From the NCBI GenBank assembly GCA_947176545.1, contig CAMWRB010000043.1:1-8701 (forward strand): DNA of 8,701 bases, given 5' to 3'. Under the pieces are notes generated by a model. That model did not search any database. It saw nothing but the letters and a program-made list of their open reading frames with translations, and was not told the origin of the DNA. Shown in pieces: positions 1-8,024 of the stretch. Numbering within the stretch: position 1 is the first letter of the stretch; every line of letters begins with the position of its first letter. The position numbers were made by a program, and so were the translations under genes. Source of the DNA: an uncultured Porphyromonadaceae bacterium (GTDB lineage: Bacteria; Bacteroidota; Bacteroidia; Bacteroidales; Muribaculaceae).

Positions 1-35
1 ATTACAACAGCCGTAAACGCTTCATGGATGAGTAG
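1..35 (+). pseudogene. Upstream in-frame fragment of the acyltransferase gene, ending at an amber codon
   Basis: Read in the same frame as the downstream acyltransferase, bases 3-32 encode YNSRKRFMDE and bases 33-35 are TAG. The codons between this stop and the first possible start (TTG at 45) encode GRSL. These run smoothly into FHLINESY, and in my recollection of this family a similar Gly-x-x-hydrophobic-Phe stretch precedes the same block. The homology therefore seems to continue up to, and probably across, the stop. The likely reading is a nonsense mutation in a longer gene whose 5' part lies outside the window. Alternatives are a sequencing error, or a separate upstream gene that simply ends here. 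Moderate confidence. Confidence 0.5.
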
Positions 36-44
36 GGTCGCTCA

Positions 45-524
45 TTGTTCCATCTCATCAATGAGTCTTACAAGGACCTGTACCAGTACTCGCCGCTCAC
101 CGAACGACAGATAACCCACTATATAGACGAGTATCTCAACCTGCTGAACCTCGACCTGGTGACTCTCATCGTCGATAAGGAGAATCAGCTCGTAGGTGTA
201 GGCATCTCGATGCCCTCCATGAGCCGGGCGCTCCAGAAATCGGGCGGACGGTTGCTCCCGATGGGATGGTGGCATCTGCTCAAGGGCCTGCGCGGCAAGA
301 ATGACCGTGTGGACCTGATGCTCGTGGGTGTACGTCCCGATTATCAGAACAAGGGTGTCAATGCACTCCTGTTCCAGGACCTCATACCGCAATACATCAA
401 GTACGGCTACAAGTATGCGGAGTCCAATCCGGAAATGGAGACCAATTCCAAGGTACAAAACCAGTGGGAAGTCTTCTCACCTCGTCAGCACAAACGCCGC
501 CGCTCGTTCCGCAAGGTGCTGTGA
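45..524 (+). CDS. GNAT-like N-acyltransferase, C-terminal part
   Basis: This 159-residue frame resembles the C-terminal half of a large GNAT-fold acyltransferase family common in Bacteroidales, whose members I recall as about 370-390 residues. Visible family blocks are LINESYKDLYQYSPLT near the start, a beta-strand region LVTLIVDKENQLVGVGISMPS (split at residues 39-58), and the acetyl-CoA-loop-like VGVRPDYQNKGVNALLF at residues 94-110, where Q101, G104 and A107 sit in the Q/RxxGxx(G/A) positions. The end is basic (QHKRRRSFRK). No substrate can be named. The only available start is a TTG at 45 without a clear ribosome site, and the preceding in-frame codons still look like the same protein, so this is probably a remnant or the tail of an interrupted gene rather than an independent short enzyme. 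It ends in TGA, 35 bases before ubiE, and may be co-transcribed with it. Confidence 0.65.
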   Translation: MFHLINESYKDLYQYSPLTERQITHYIDEYLNLLNLDLVTLIVDKENQLVGVGISMPSMSRALQKSGGRLLPMGWWHLLKGLRGKNDRVDLMLVGVRPDYQNKGVNALLFQDLIPQYIKYGYKYAESNPEMETNSKVQNQWEVFSPRQHKRRRSFRKVL

Positions 525-559
525 TGAGCGTATGAAAGGATAAGCAGAGTTCACAATCT

Positions 560-1366
560 ATGGGTGCGGAAAGAGTAAAACCATACAGCGATAACGACCC
601 CAAGGGGCGGCAGGTGGAGCAGATGTTTGACAATATCGCTCCGGCGTATGACCTGATGAACAAGGCCATGACGCTGGGACTGCATACCCGTTGGCGCGAC
701 CGCGCCCTGAGCATGGCCTTGTCACGGTTGCGGGCCGGAGGCATCACCACATCGCGGCCGGATGTGCTCGACGTAGCCACCGGCACGGGCGACCTTGTAT
801 TCTCGCTGCACAGACGTCTGCCGGCGGCACATATCACCGGCATCGACCTCTCAGAGGGTATGCTGAATATCGCTGAACGCAAGCTCCATCATCTGGAGGC
901 CGACGAACAGAGTCTGCTCAGCTTTTGCAAGGGTGACTGCCTGCAACTACCCTTTGAGGACAACAGCTTTGACATGGTGACGGTGGCATACGGCGTGCGC
1001 AACTTTGAAGACCTCCCCGCCGGATACCGCGAGATGGCCCGTGTATTGCGACCCGGGGGTGTGCTCTGTGTCGTGGAGCTGTCGGTGCCGACAGCCACTC
1101 TGACACGTGGCCTTTACAAGCTGTATACGCGGCATATCATTCCGACAGTCGGACGGATGGTGAGCGGTGACAGCCGCGCCTACACCTATCTGCCGGAGAG
1201 CATCGCTGCCGTGCCTCAACGTGGCGATATGACCCGGCTGATGCAGGAGGCGGGTCTGACAGATACTCTGTGGCGACCGCTGACCTTCGGCACGGTCACC
1301 ATATACATCGCGACCAAGCCGATTCCGCGGCCTGTCAGCAACAACGGCTCTGACCCCTGCCGGTAA
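560..1366 (+). CDS. ubiE: Demethylmenaquinone methyltransferase (MenG/UbiE)
   Basis: This is a class I SAM-dependent methyltransferase of 268 residues. Family knowledge assigns it the last step of menaquinone synthesis, C-methylation of demethylmenaquinone at the inner membrane. Bacteroidales use menaquinone rather than ubiquinone, so the MenG role is expected. Seen in the sequence: the N-terminal UbiE block with FDNIAPAYDLMN (residues 23-34) and LGLHTRWR (39-46), SAM motif I DVATGTGDL (71-79), the acidic second-strand motif GIDLSEGML (94-102), GD at 125-126, the UbiE block YGVRNFEDL (144-152) and LRPGG (163-167). After the usual end near IYIATKP there is a short, probably unstructured tail of about 15 residues (PIPRPVSNNGSDPCR). 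The start at ATG 560 gives the normal N-terminus. It lies 35 bases after the acyltransferase and 31 bases before the U32 gene, consistent with an operon. Confidence 0.95.
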   Translation: MGAERVKPYSDNDPKGRQVEQMFDNIAPAYDLMNKAMTLGLHTRWRDRALSMALSRLRAGGITTSRPDVLDVATGTGDLVFSLHRRLPAAHITGIDLSEGMLNIAERKLHHLEADEQSLLSFCKGDCLQLPFEDNSFDMVTVAYGVRNFEDLPAGYREMARVLRPGGVLCVVELSVPTATLTRGLYKLYTRHIIPTVGRMVSGDSRAYTYLPESIAAVPQRGDMTRLMQEAGLTDTLWRPLTFGTVTIYIATKPIPRPVSNNGSDPCR

Positions 1367-1397
1367 GAGAGGGTCTGAAAAGATTTTTTTATAAATA

Positions 1398-2648
1398 ATG
1401 AAGAGAAGTGATTTTGAGATAATGGCTCCGGTAGGCAGCCGTGAGAGTCTGTACGCAGCCATCAGCGCCGGTGCGGACGCTGTCTATTTCGGCATAGAGG
1501 GACTCAATATGCGTTCCCGCTCCAGCTCAAACTTCAATCTGGACGACCTGCGCGAGATAGCCGCGATATGCCGCGACAACGGCATGAAGTCATATCTCAC
1601 CGTCAATACCATAATCTATGACAGCGATATGCAGCGTATGCACGACATTATCGACGCAGCGCGCGATGCCGGCATCTCCGCAATTATCGCTTCAGACATA
1701 GCGGCCATACTCTACGCACGCTCCGCAGGCGTCGAGGTTCATATATCCACACAGGTCAATATCACCAATATCGAGGCTGTCAGATTTTATGCCCGATGGG
1801 CGGATGTGATGGTGCTGGCCCGCGAGCTCAATATGGAGCAGGTGAGCGCGATTCACAAGGCTATCGAGGCTGAAGGATTGTGCGGACCTCACGGCAATCC
1901 CATACGGCTCGAAATGTTCTGTCACGGCGCGCTTTGCATGGCCGTCAGCGGCAAATGCTATATGAGTCTGCATGAGATGAACTCGTCGGCCAACCGCGGA
2001 GCATGCAACCAAATATGCCGTCGTTCATACAGGCTTACGGACAATGAGACCGGTGAACAGCTCACCGTCGACAACAAATATATCATGTCACCCAAGGACC
2101 TGAAGACCATCCACTTTCTCAACAAGATGGTGGATGCCGGCGTGAGGGTGTTCAAGATAGAGGGACGCGCGCGCGGACCGGAATATGTCCTCGAGGCCGT
2201 CAGCTGTTACTCGGAGGCACTCAATGCAATCTGCGACGGCACTTACAGCGAGGAACGTATAGCGGGATGGGATGAGCGTCTGGGCCGAATCTTCAACCGT
2301 GGCTTCTGGGACGGCTACTATCTGGGACAACGTCTCGGAGAATGGAGCGCCAAATACGGCTCATCGGCTACACGCGTCAAGAAATATGCCGCCAAAGCGA
2401 CACGCTATTTCCCGAAAATCGGTGTCGGAGAGTTTCTGCTGGAGAATGAGACACTGCACGTCGGCGATGAGGTCGTACTGACCGGTCCGACCACCGGTGC
2501 ACAAATCTGGAACATCTCGGAACTGCGGTATGACCTGCAGCCGGTGGAGGAGGTCACCAAAGGAATGCGCTTCTCGATGCCCGTGCCGGCCAAGGTGCGT
2601 CCCGGAGACAAAGTTTACTTATGGCAGGTAATTGGGGATAGGGGATAA
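1398..2648 (+). CDS. U32-family [4Fe-4S] protein, TrhP/RlhA type (peptidase U32 by name)
   Basis: This 416-residue protein carries the U32 signature EMFCHGALCMAVSGKCYMS (residues 172-190), followed by NRGACNQICRRSY (199-211). C180, C187, C203 and C207 are the probable iron-sulfur ligands, and C175 is an extra cysteine. The N-terminal half is TIM-barrel-like (MAPVGSRESLYAAISAGADAVYFG at 9-32, then VHISTQVNITN at 114-124). YIMSPKDL (228-235) and VFKIEGRARGPEYV (251-264) are conserved blocks after the cysteines. Residues from about 335 form the small C-terminal domain (VGEFLLEN, VGDEVVLTGPTTG). Known relatives act in tRNA U34 hydroxylation (TrhP/YegQ) or 23S rRNA C2501 hydroxylation (RlhA) rather than as confirmed proteases; I cannot say which substrate applies here. 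The last residues IGDRG are encoded by a heptamer repeat array that runs past the stop, so the natural C-terminus may vary. Start ATG 1398 follows an AT-rich leader. Confidence 0.9.
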   Translation: MKRSDFEIMAPVGSRESLYAAISAGADAVYFGIEGLNMRSRSSSNFNLDDLREIAAICRDNGMKSYLTVNTIIYDSDMQRMHDIIDAARDAGISAIIASDIAAILYARSAGVEVHISTQVNITNIEAVRFYARWADVMVLARELNMEQVSAIHKAIEAEGLCGPHGNPIRLEMFCHGALCMAVSGKCYMSLHEMNSSANRGACNQICRRSYRLTDNETGEQLTVDNKYIMSPKDLKTIHFLNKMVDAGVRVFKIEGRARGPEYVLEAVSCYSEALNAICDGTYSEERIAGWDERLGRIFNRGFWDGYYLGQRLGEWSAKYGSSATRVKKYAAKATRYFPKIGVGEFLLENETLHVGDEVVLTGPTTGAQIWNISELRYDLQPVEEVTKGMRFSMPVPAKVRPGDKVYLWQVIGDRG

Positions 2649-2686
2649 GTTATTAGTGATTAGTGATTAGTAATTAGGGGATGGGG
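2631..2686 (+). repeat. Degenerate heptamer tandem array overlapping the 3' end of the U32 gene
   Basis: Eight consecutive 7-base units can be read: attgggg, atagggg, ataagtt, attagtg, attagtg, attagta, attaggg, gatgggg. The first two units and part of the third lie inside the U32 reading frame and supply its last residues and TAA stop; the rest fill most of the 76-base gap before ychF. The central units are nearly identical and the outer ones carry G4 tracts. Slipped-strand heptamer arrays of this kind are prone to changes in copy number. No function is evident. Confidence 0.75.
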
Positions 2687-2724
2687 GTTTTAAGGACACT
2701 GAATATTCAAGAATAAATTAAGAT

Positions 2725-3828
2725 ATGTCATTAAAATGTGGTATAGTCGGTCTCCCGAATGTGGGCAAATCGACACTTTTCAATTGTCTGTCAAATGCAA
2801 AGGCTCAGTCAGCCAATTTCCCTTTCTGCACGATTGAGCCCAATGTGGGCGTCATCACCGTGCCGGATGACCGCCTGACCAAGCTCGTCGAGATGTGCAA
2901 CCCCAAGAGCACTGTGCCCGCGACTGTCGAAATCGTCGATATCGCCGGTCTGGTCAAGGGTGCGTCCAAGGGTGAGGGTCTCGGCAATAAATTTTTGGCC
3001 AACATTCGCGAGACGGATGCCATAATCCATGTGCTCCGCTGCTTTGACGATGACAATATCACTCACGTCGATACGACCATCGACCCGGTCCGCGACAAGG
3101 AGATAATAGACTACGAGCTGCAGCTCAAAGACCTCGAGACAGTCGAAAACAGACTGCAGAAGACTCTCAAAGCCGCACAGAGCGGCGGCGACAAGACAGC
3201 CGCCATGCAGGTGAACGTGCTGAAGGCATATAAGGAGGCTCTCGAGGCCGGCAAACCCGCCCGCAGCGTGACTTTCGACAGCAAGGATGAGGAGAAATTC
3301 GCCCGCGAGCTCTTCCTGCTCACGGCCAAGCCGGTGCTTTACGTCTGCAACGTAGACGACTCGGCTGCCGTCGACGGCAACGAGTATGTGGAGCGCGTAC
3401 GTAAAGCCATCGAGGGGGAGGGGAGCGACCTGATGATAGTCGCAGCCAAGACCGAAAGCGAAATCGCCGAGCTCGACACATGGGAGGAACGTCAGGAGTT
3501 TCTCGAGGAAATCGGACTCAAGGAGTCCGGAGTCTCACGACTGATACGCGCAGCTTACCGCCTGCTCGACCTGCAGACATACTTCACGGCCGGACCCGAT
3601 GAGGTGCGCGCATGGACATTCATCCGCGGCACAAAGGCCCCCAAGGCCGCAGGCATTATCCACACAGATTTCGAAAAAGGCTTTATCCGCGCTGAGGTCA
3701 TCAAATATGACGACTTCGTGGCTCTCGGCAGCGAGACCGCAGTCAAGGAGGCGGGCAAGATGGCCGTCGAGGGTAAGGAGTATGTGGTCAATGACGGTGA
3801 CATAATGCACTTCCGCTTCAACGTCTGA
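2725..3828 (+). CDS. ychF: Redox-regulated ATPase YchF (OLA1 family)
   Basis: This is a full-length YchF of 367 residues, close to the usual 363-368. It belongs to the Obg-type TRAFAC P-loop proteins but prefers ATP, associates with ribosomes and affects translation and stress responses. Visible: P-loop GLPNVGKST (residues 9-17), the switch I region [12 protein letters not shown] (31-42) with the conserved Cys35, [10 protein letters not shown] (72-81) as G3, the helical-domain signature around [20 protein letters not shown] (88-107), a coiled-coil insert (about 128-195), the nucleotide-specificity segment NVDD (209-212), and a C-terminal TGS domain (about 283-367) with [16 protein letters not shown] and [11 protein letters not shown]. 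The specificity motif is usually NxxE in this family; here the fourth residue is Asp. It starts at ATG 2725 after an AT-rich stretch. Only 12 bases separate its TGA from the lipoprotein gene, suggesting co-transcription. Confidence 0.97.
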   Translation: MSLKCGIVGLPNVGKSTLFNCLSNAKAQSANFPFCTIEPNVGVITVPDDRLTKLVEMCNPKSTVPATVEIVDIAGLVKGASKGEGLGNKFLANIRETDAIIHVLRCFDDDNITHVDTTIDPVRDKEIIDYELQLKDLETVENRLQKTLKAAQSGGDKTAAMQVNVLKAYKEALEAGKPARSVTFDSKDEEKFARELFLLTAKPVLYVCNVDDSAAVDGNEYVERVRKAIEGEGSDLMIVAAKTESEIAELDTWEERQEFLEEIGLKESGVSRLIRAAYRLLDLQTYFTAGPDEVRAWTFIRGTKAPKAAGIIHTDFEKGFIRAEVIKYDDFVALGSETAVKEAGKMAVEGKEYVVNDGDIMHFRFNV

Positions 3829-3840
3829 ACCAGCACCGAT

Positions 3841-4929
3841 ATGTTCCGAACCGGATACAGATTTATACCTTTGAGCAGTATACAGCTTTGCTGTATACTG
3901 CTCATCGCGCTCTGCACAGGGTGTGTCAGAAATGAATTCAGCGTTGAGGTCAATCTGCCGAAAACCATCAATTCATCCTATCAGATAGTTTACTATGCCC
4001 GCGACAAACGTGGTGGCATCACTCAGGAGACAGCCATAACCGTCGCCAAGGGTCATGGCGAAATCAAGGGTATCACACGCCTGCCGGTATGCGCATTCAT
4101 CTACGAGGGGTCATCGACAGTACCGGCGGCCGTCTTCTATGCGCGACGCGGCGATAAAATCACCATCACCGGCGAGACGGAGACTCCCTACAAATGGGTC
4201 ATCAAGGGCAATCCTATCACTGACCAACTGACACAATGGCGACTCGACAACGCCGCAATCCTGTCGCTCAACAACCGCGACAAAATCAATATAGCCGTCG
4301 AAAAGTATGTTCGCGATAATCCGGAGAGTGAACTGTCACCCCTGCTCATAGCCTGCTATTACGACCGCCGTGTCAATACGGGAAAGGAGGGTGACGGTAC
4401 CGGTCTCGACAAGCTCGTCGGTATGCTCCGGGGCAAAGCCGCCGACGAAGAGTTGATTGCCCTTACCGGACGTGTGGACATACCGTTGCCGGCAGAGGCC
4501 TCCCGGAAAGTGTCGTTGCCCGCCGAACTGATATTACAGACATCGGGCACCGGTGCGGACACTATCCGTCTGCGCAAGGGGAAGCCGACGCTGTTAGTGT
4601 TCCGCAGCTATAACAACGATGGAGATAATGCGTTGATGGACACCCTGAAATCCGTCTCACGACATTACCGCGACTCGCTGCGCCGCAATATAGTGGAACT
4701 ATATCTGGCTGCCGACTCGCTCAACTGGCGAACCGCCATGCGCCCGGACAGCCTGCGGGGCGTCGTCAGGGCAAGGTTGCCGCGCGAATATGCCGAACCG
4801 CTGAGCGTCGGGGTTCGCCTGAAATCCACACCACGCCTCATTGTCACAGACGGCCGCGGCCAAATCCGCTATGACGGCACCGACCCCGCCGCCGCTTCCA
4901 AATCCTTCCGCCGCCTCCTCAAGAAGTAA
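3841..4929 (+). CDS. Lipoprotein with DUF4369-like N-terminus and thioredoxin-like domain lacking CxxC
   Basis: This 362-residue protein begins with a lipoprotein-type signal peptide: basic n-region with R3 and R7, hydrophobic stretch SSIQLCCILLIALC (12-25), and a cleavage site before C28 in ALCTGC. The lipobox is imperfect because Cys, not Leu, is at -3. Residues about 33-130 fit the DUF4369-like beta domain often found ahead of thioredoxin-like folds in Bacteroidales (it ends with the typical VIKGNPITDQL). Residues about 228-362 look like a TlpA/AhpC-type thioredoxin fold: KGKPTLLVF (246-254), then STPRLIVTDGRGQIRYDG (329-346) with the likely cis-proline P331. The site where WCxxC should lie reads SYNNDGDNAL, so no redox cysteines are present. 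The role is therefore probably structural or binding, in the periplasm or at the outer membrane. ATG 3841 is preferred because the alternative TTG at 3871 would lose the positive n-region. A perfect hairpin lies in the signal-peptide codons. The gene sits 12 bases after ychF. Confidence 0.8.
   Translation: MFRTGYRFIPLSSIQLCCILLIALCTGCVRNEFSVEVNLPKTINSSYQIVYYARDKRGGITQETAITVAKGHGEIKGITRLPVCAFIYEGSSTVPAAVFYARRGDKITITGETETPYKWVIKGNPITDQLTQWRLDNAAILSLNNRDKINIAVEKYVRDNPESELSPLLIACYYDRRVNTGKEGDGTGLDKLVGMLRGKAADEELIALTGRVDIPLPAEASRKVSLPAELILQTSGTGADTIRLRKGKPTLLVFRSYNNDGDNALMDTLKSVSRHYRDSLRRNIVELYLAADSLNWRTAMRPDSLRGVVRARLPREYAEPLSVGVRLKSTPRLIVTDGRGQIRYDGTDPAAASKSFRRLLKK
3872..3904 (+). repeat. Perfect 15-bp inverted repeat with a 3-base loop, inside signal-peptide codons
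   Basis: The left arm tgagcagtatacagc (3872-3886) is exactly complementary to gctgtatactgctca (3890-3904), with ttt between. It starts 44 bases after the ychF stop and 31 bases after the lipoprotein start codon, and encodes part of the hydrophobic core of the signal peptide. It lacks a following T-tract, so it is not a standard intrinsic terminator, but as RNA it would form a strong hairpin early in the lipoprotein message. Confidence 0.8.
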
Positions 4930-4990
4930 ATTTGTAATCGTGCTGCTTATGTGTTCAAATTCGGACACTTACTAAACAAACTCAAATCCA

Positions 4991-6340
4991 ATGGGTAAAA
5001 CAAATTTTAATTTGCGTGAATTCTTCTCACTGAAAGGATATATCGAGGACCAACAGGCGGTCGAAGATGAGATACGTCAGGGTGTCTCGTTCAAGGGAAC
5101 AACGAGCCTGATTCTGATATTCGCCATTCTTGTAGCTTCATTAGGACTTAACACCAACAGCACGGCCGTCATCATCGGTGCGATGCTTATTTCCCCTCTG
5201 ATGGGACCTATCATCGGTATCGGTCTGGCAATCGGTGTTCAGGATTTCGAACTTTTGCGCCGGTCATTGCGCAATCTCGGAATGGCGGCGCTGATAAGTA
5301 TTCTGGCATCGACTCTCTTTTTCCTTATCTCTCCCGTAGCCGAGGGACACAGTGAGCTTCTTGCCCGCACTCAGCCCACGATTTACGATGTACTGATAGC
5401 ATTCTTCGGTGGTGGCGCCGGTATAATCGGCATGTCATCACGCTCCAAAGGTAACGTCATCCCCGGTGTGGCTATCGCCACGGCCCTTATGCCGCCGCTA
5501 TGCACCGCCGGCTACGGACTGGCCACACTGCAGATGCACTACTTCCTCGGAGCCGGCTATCTCTTTGTCATTAATTCGATTTTCATAGCTCTGGCGACCT
5601 TTGTCGGCGTCAAGCTGATGAAGTTTGACAATATTCCGGCGGCCAATCCTCAGCGTGCGTCGAGGGTGCGCCGTTGGGTCTATTCAATCGCCCTGCTGAC
5701 CGTGCTCCCCAGTATATACCTGACCTATACGATGATTCAGGAAAACAATCTGACCATCAGGGCAAACCGGTTTGTCAATATGGAGATGAATTTCCCGGCG
5801 ACACGAGTGCTCTCGGATAAGCTTAACAACAAAGGGGGAGTCCGAACGCTCGATGTCACTCTGATAGGAAAGGTGCTCCCCACGGATTCGCTTGTCGCTG
5901 TGTTGACACCTCGGCTTCAGAATTACGGCCTCGGGAGTGTGCGCCTCAATATCATTCAGGGGGGTATGATGGACATGAGGATGCACGACACGAGAGACGC
6001 CTCGGTCAGTGAGGTCTACAATGCCGCCCAGGAGGCTATCATGTCGCGTCAGATGACAATCGACTCTCTGCGTAACATTCTTGCCACTCAGGAATATAGA
6101 GACACAATCGGGGCGGCTATGGCACCCGAATTGAGGGTGATTTTTCCGAAAATCAAGGATATTGCCATCAGTAAGAATGTGGTGTGTGACGTAACTACCG
6201 GAGGAATGGATACTGTAGAGATGGCACTGATTAGGTTCAGGTCGGCACCGACATCTGCGGAACGGAACAAGATAAAGGAATACCTTCAGGCACGTCTCGA
6301 TACGAAAGATGTGCAGCTTATCGAACTCTCCGGCAACTGA
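4991..6340 (+). CDS. DUF389 family membrane protein (TIGR00341-like)
   Basis: This 449-residue protein matches the DUF389 family of unknown function. It has a cytosolic-looking N-terminus (1-36), then seven predicted membrane segments: about 37-53, 57-83, 97-116, 131-150, 155-178, 184-208 and 229-248. Family blocks are NSTAVIIGAMLISPLMGP (56-73) and GVAIATALMPPLCTAGYG (159-176), both rich in small residues and proline as in transporter or channel cores. Basic residues cluster in the loops 84-97 (LLRRSLR), 149-154 (SSRSKG) and 209-228 (KLMK, QRASRVRRW), which places these inside the cell and the C-terminal 200 residues outside the membrane, in the periplasm. That tail holds two alpha/beta units (about 270-325 and 380-446) joined by a helix (about 338-368). 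A transport or sensing role is only a guess. The 61-base gap upstream, after the lipoprotein, shows no clear promoter. ATG 4991 gives the natural family N-terminus. Confidence 0.9.
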   Translation: MGKTNFNLREFFSLKGYIEDQQAVEDEIRQGVSFKGTTSLILIFAILVASLGLNTNSTAVIIGAMLISPLMGPIIGIGLAIGVQDFELLRRSLRNLGMAALISILASTLFFLISPVAEGHSELLARTQPTIYDVLIAFFGGGAGIIGMSSRSKGNVIPGVAIATALMPPLCTAGYGLATLQMHYFLGAGYLFVINSIFIALATFVGVKLMKFDNIPAANPQRASRVRRWVYSIALLTVLPSIYLTYTMIQENNLTIRANRFVNMEMNFPATRVLSDKLNNKGGVRTLDVTLIGKVLPTDSLVAVLTPRLQNYGLGSVRLNIIQGGMMDMRMHDTRDASVSEVYNAAQEAIMSRQMTIDSLRNILATQEYRDTIGAAMAPELRVIFPKIKDIAISKNVVCDVTTGGMDTVEMALIRFRSAPTSAERNKIKEYLQARLDTKDVQLIELSGN

Positions 6341-6395
6341 TACGTAAATCTCTATCCGACATCTTTACTTATATAGATATTAAACCCATCGCAAT

Positions 6396-7940
<1,545 letters not shown>

Positions 7941-7976
7941 GCCCTGCAGCTCTCTCCAACCCTTTCCACCCCCATC

Positions 7977-8012
7977 CACCCGAAGACAAACTCATTTCAC
8001 CCGAAGACAAAC
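7977..8012 (-). repeat. Two copies of a 15-base REP-like motif in inverted orientation
   Basis: CACCCGAAGACAAAC occurs at 7977-7991 and 7998-8012, with a 21-base period. Its reverse complement, GTTTGTCTTCGGGTG, occurs downstream inside the transposase frame at 8146-8160, and with one mismatch at 8080-8094. The stretch 7941-8024 between comM and the transposase contains little else: a pyrimidine-rich run followed by these copies. Paired direct and inverted short repeats beside a RAYT gene are the expected layout for REP elements. Confidence 0.75.
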
Positions 8013-8024
8013 TGCTTTGACAAC

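Noticed and set aside
33..35. Amber codon as evidence of an alternative genetic code
   Set aside because: Only one in-frame TAG is seen, and none occurs in the other seven genes, so a mutation or error explains it better.
1352..1390. Possible terminator after ubiE (gaccc/gggtc followed by a T7 run)
   Set aside because: Only five base pairs with a 14-base loop, and the T-run is eight bases past the stem. It fits better as the AT-rich leader of the U32 gene.
4931..4955. Bacteroidota-type promoter before the DUF389 gene (TTTG, then TATGTGTT)
   Set aside because: The spacing of about 13 bases is too short and the -7 box (TAnnTTTG) matches only partly. No other gap gave a better candidate.
4951..4968. 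Inverted repeat gtgttc/ggacac between the lipoprotein and DUF389 genes
   Set aside because: Six pairs including a G-T wobble and no T-tract. Too weak to call a terminator or operator.
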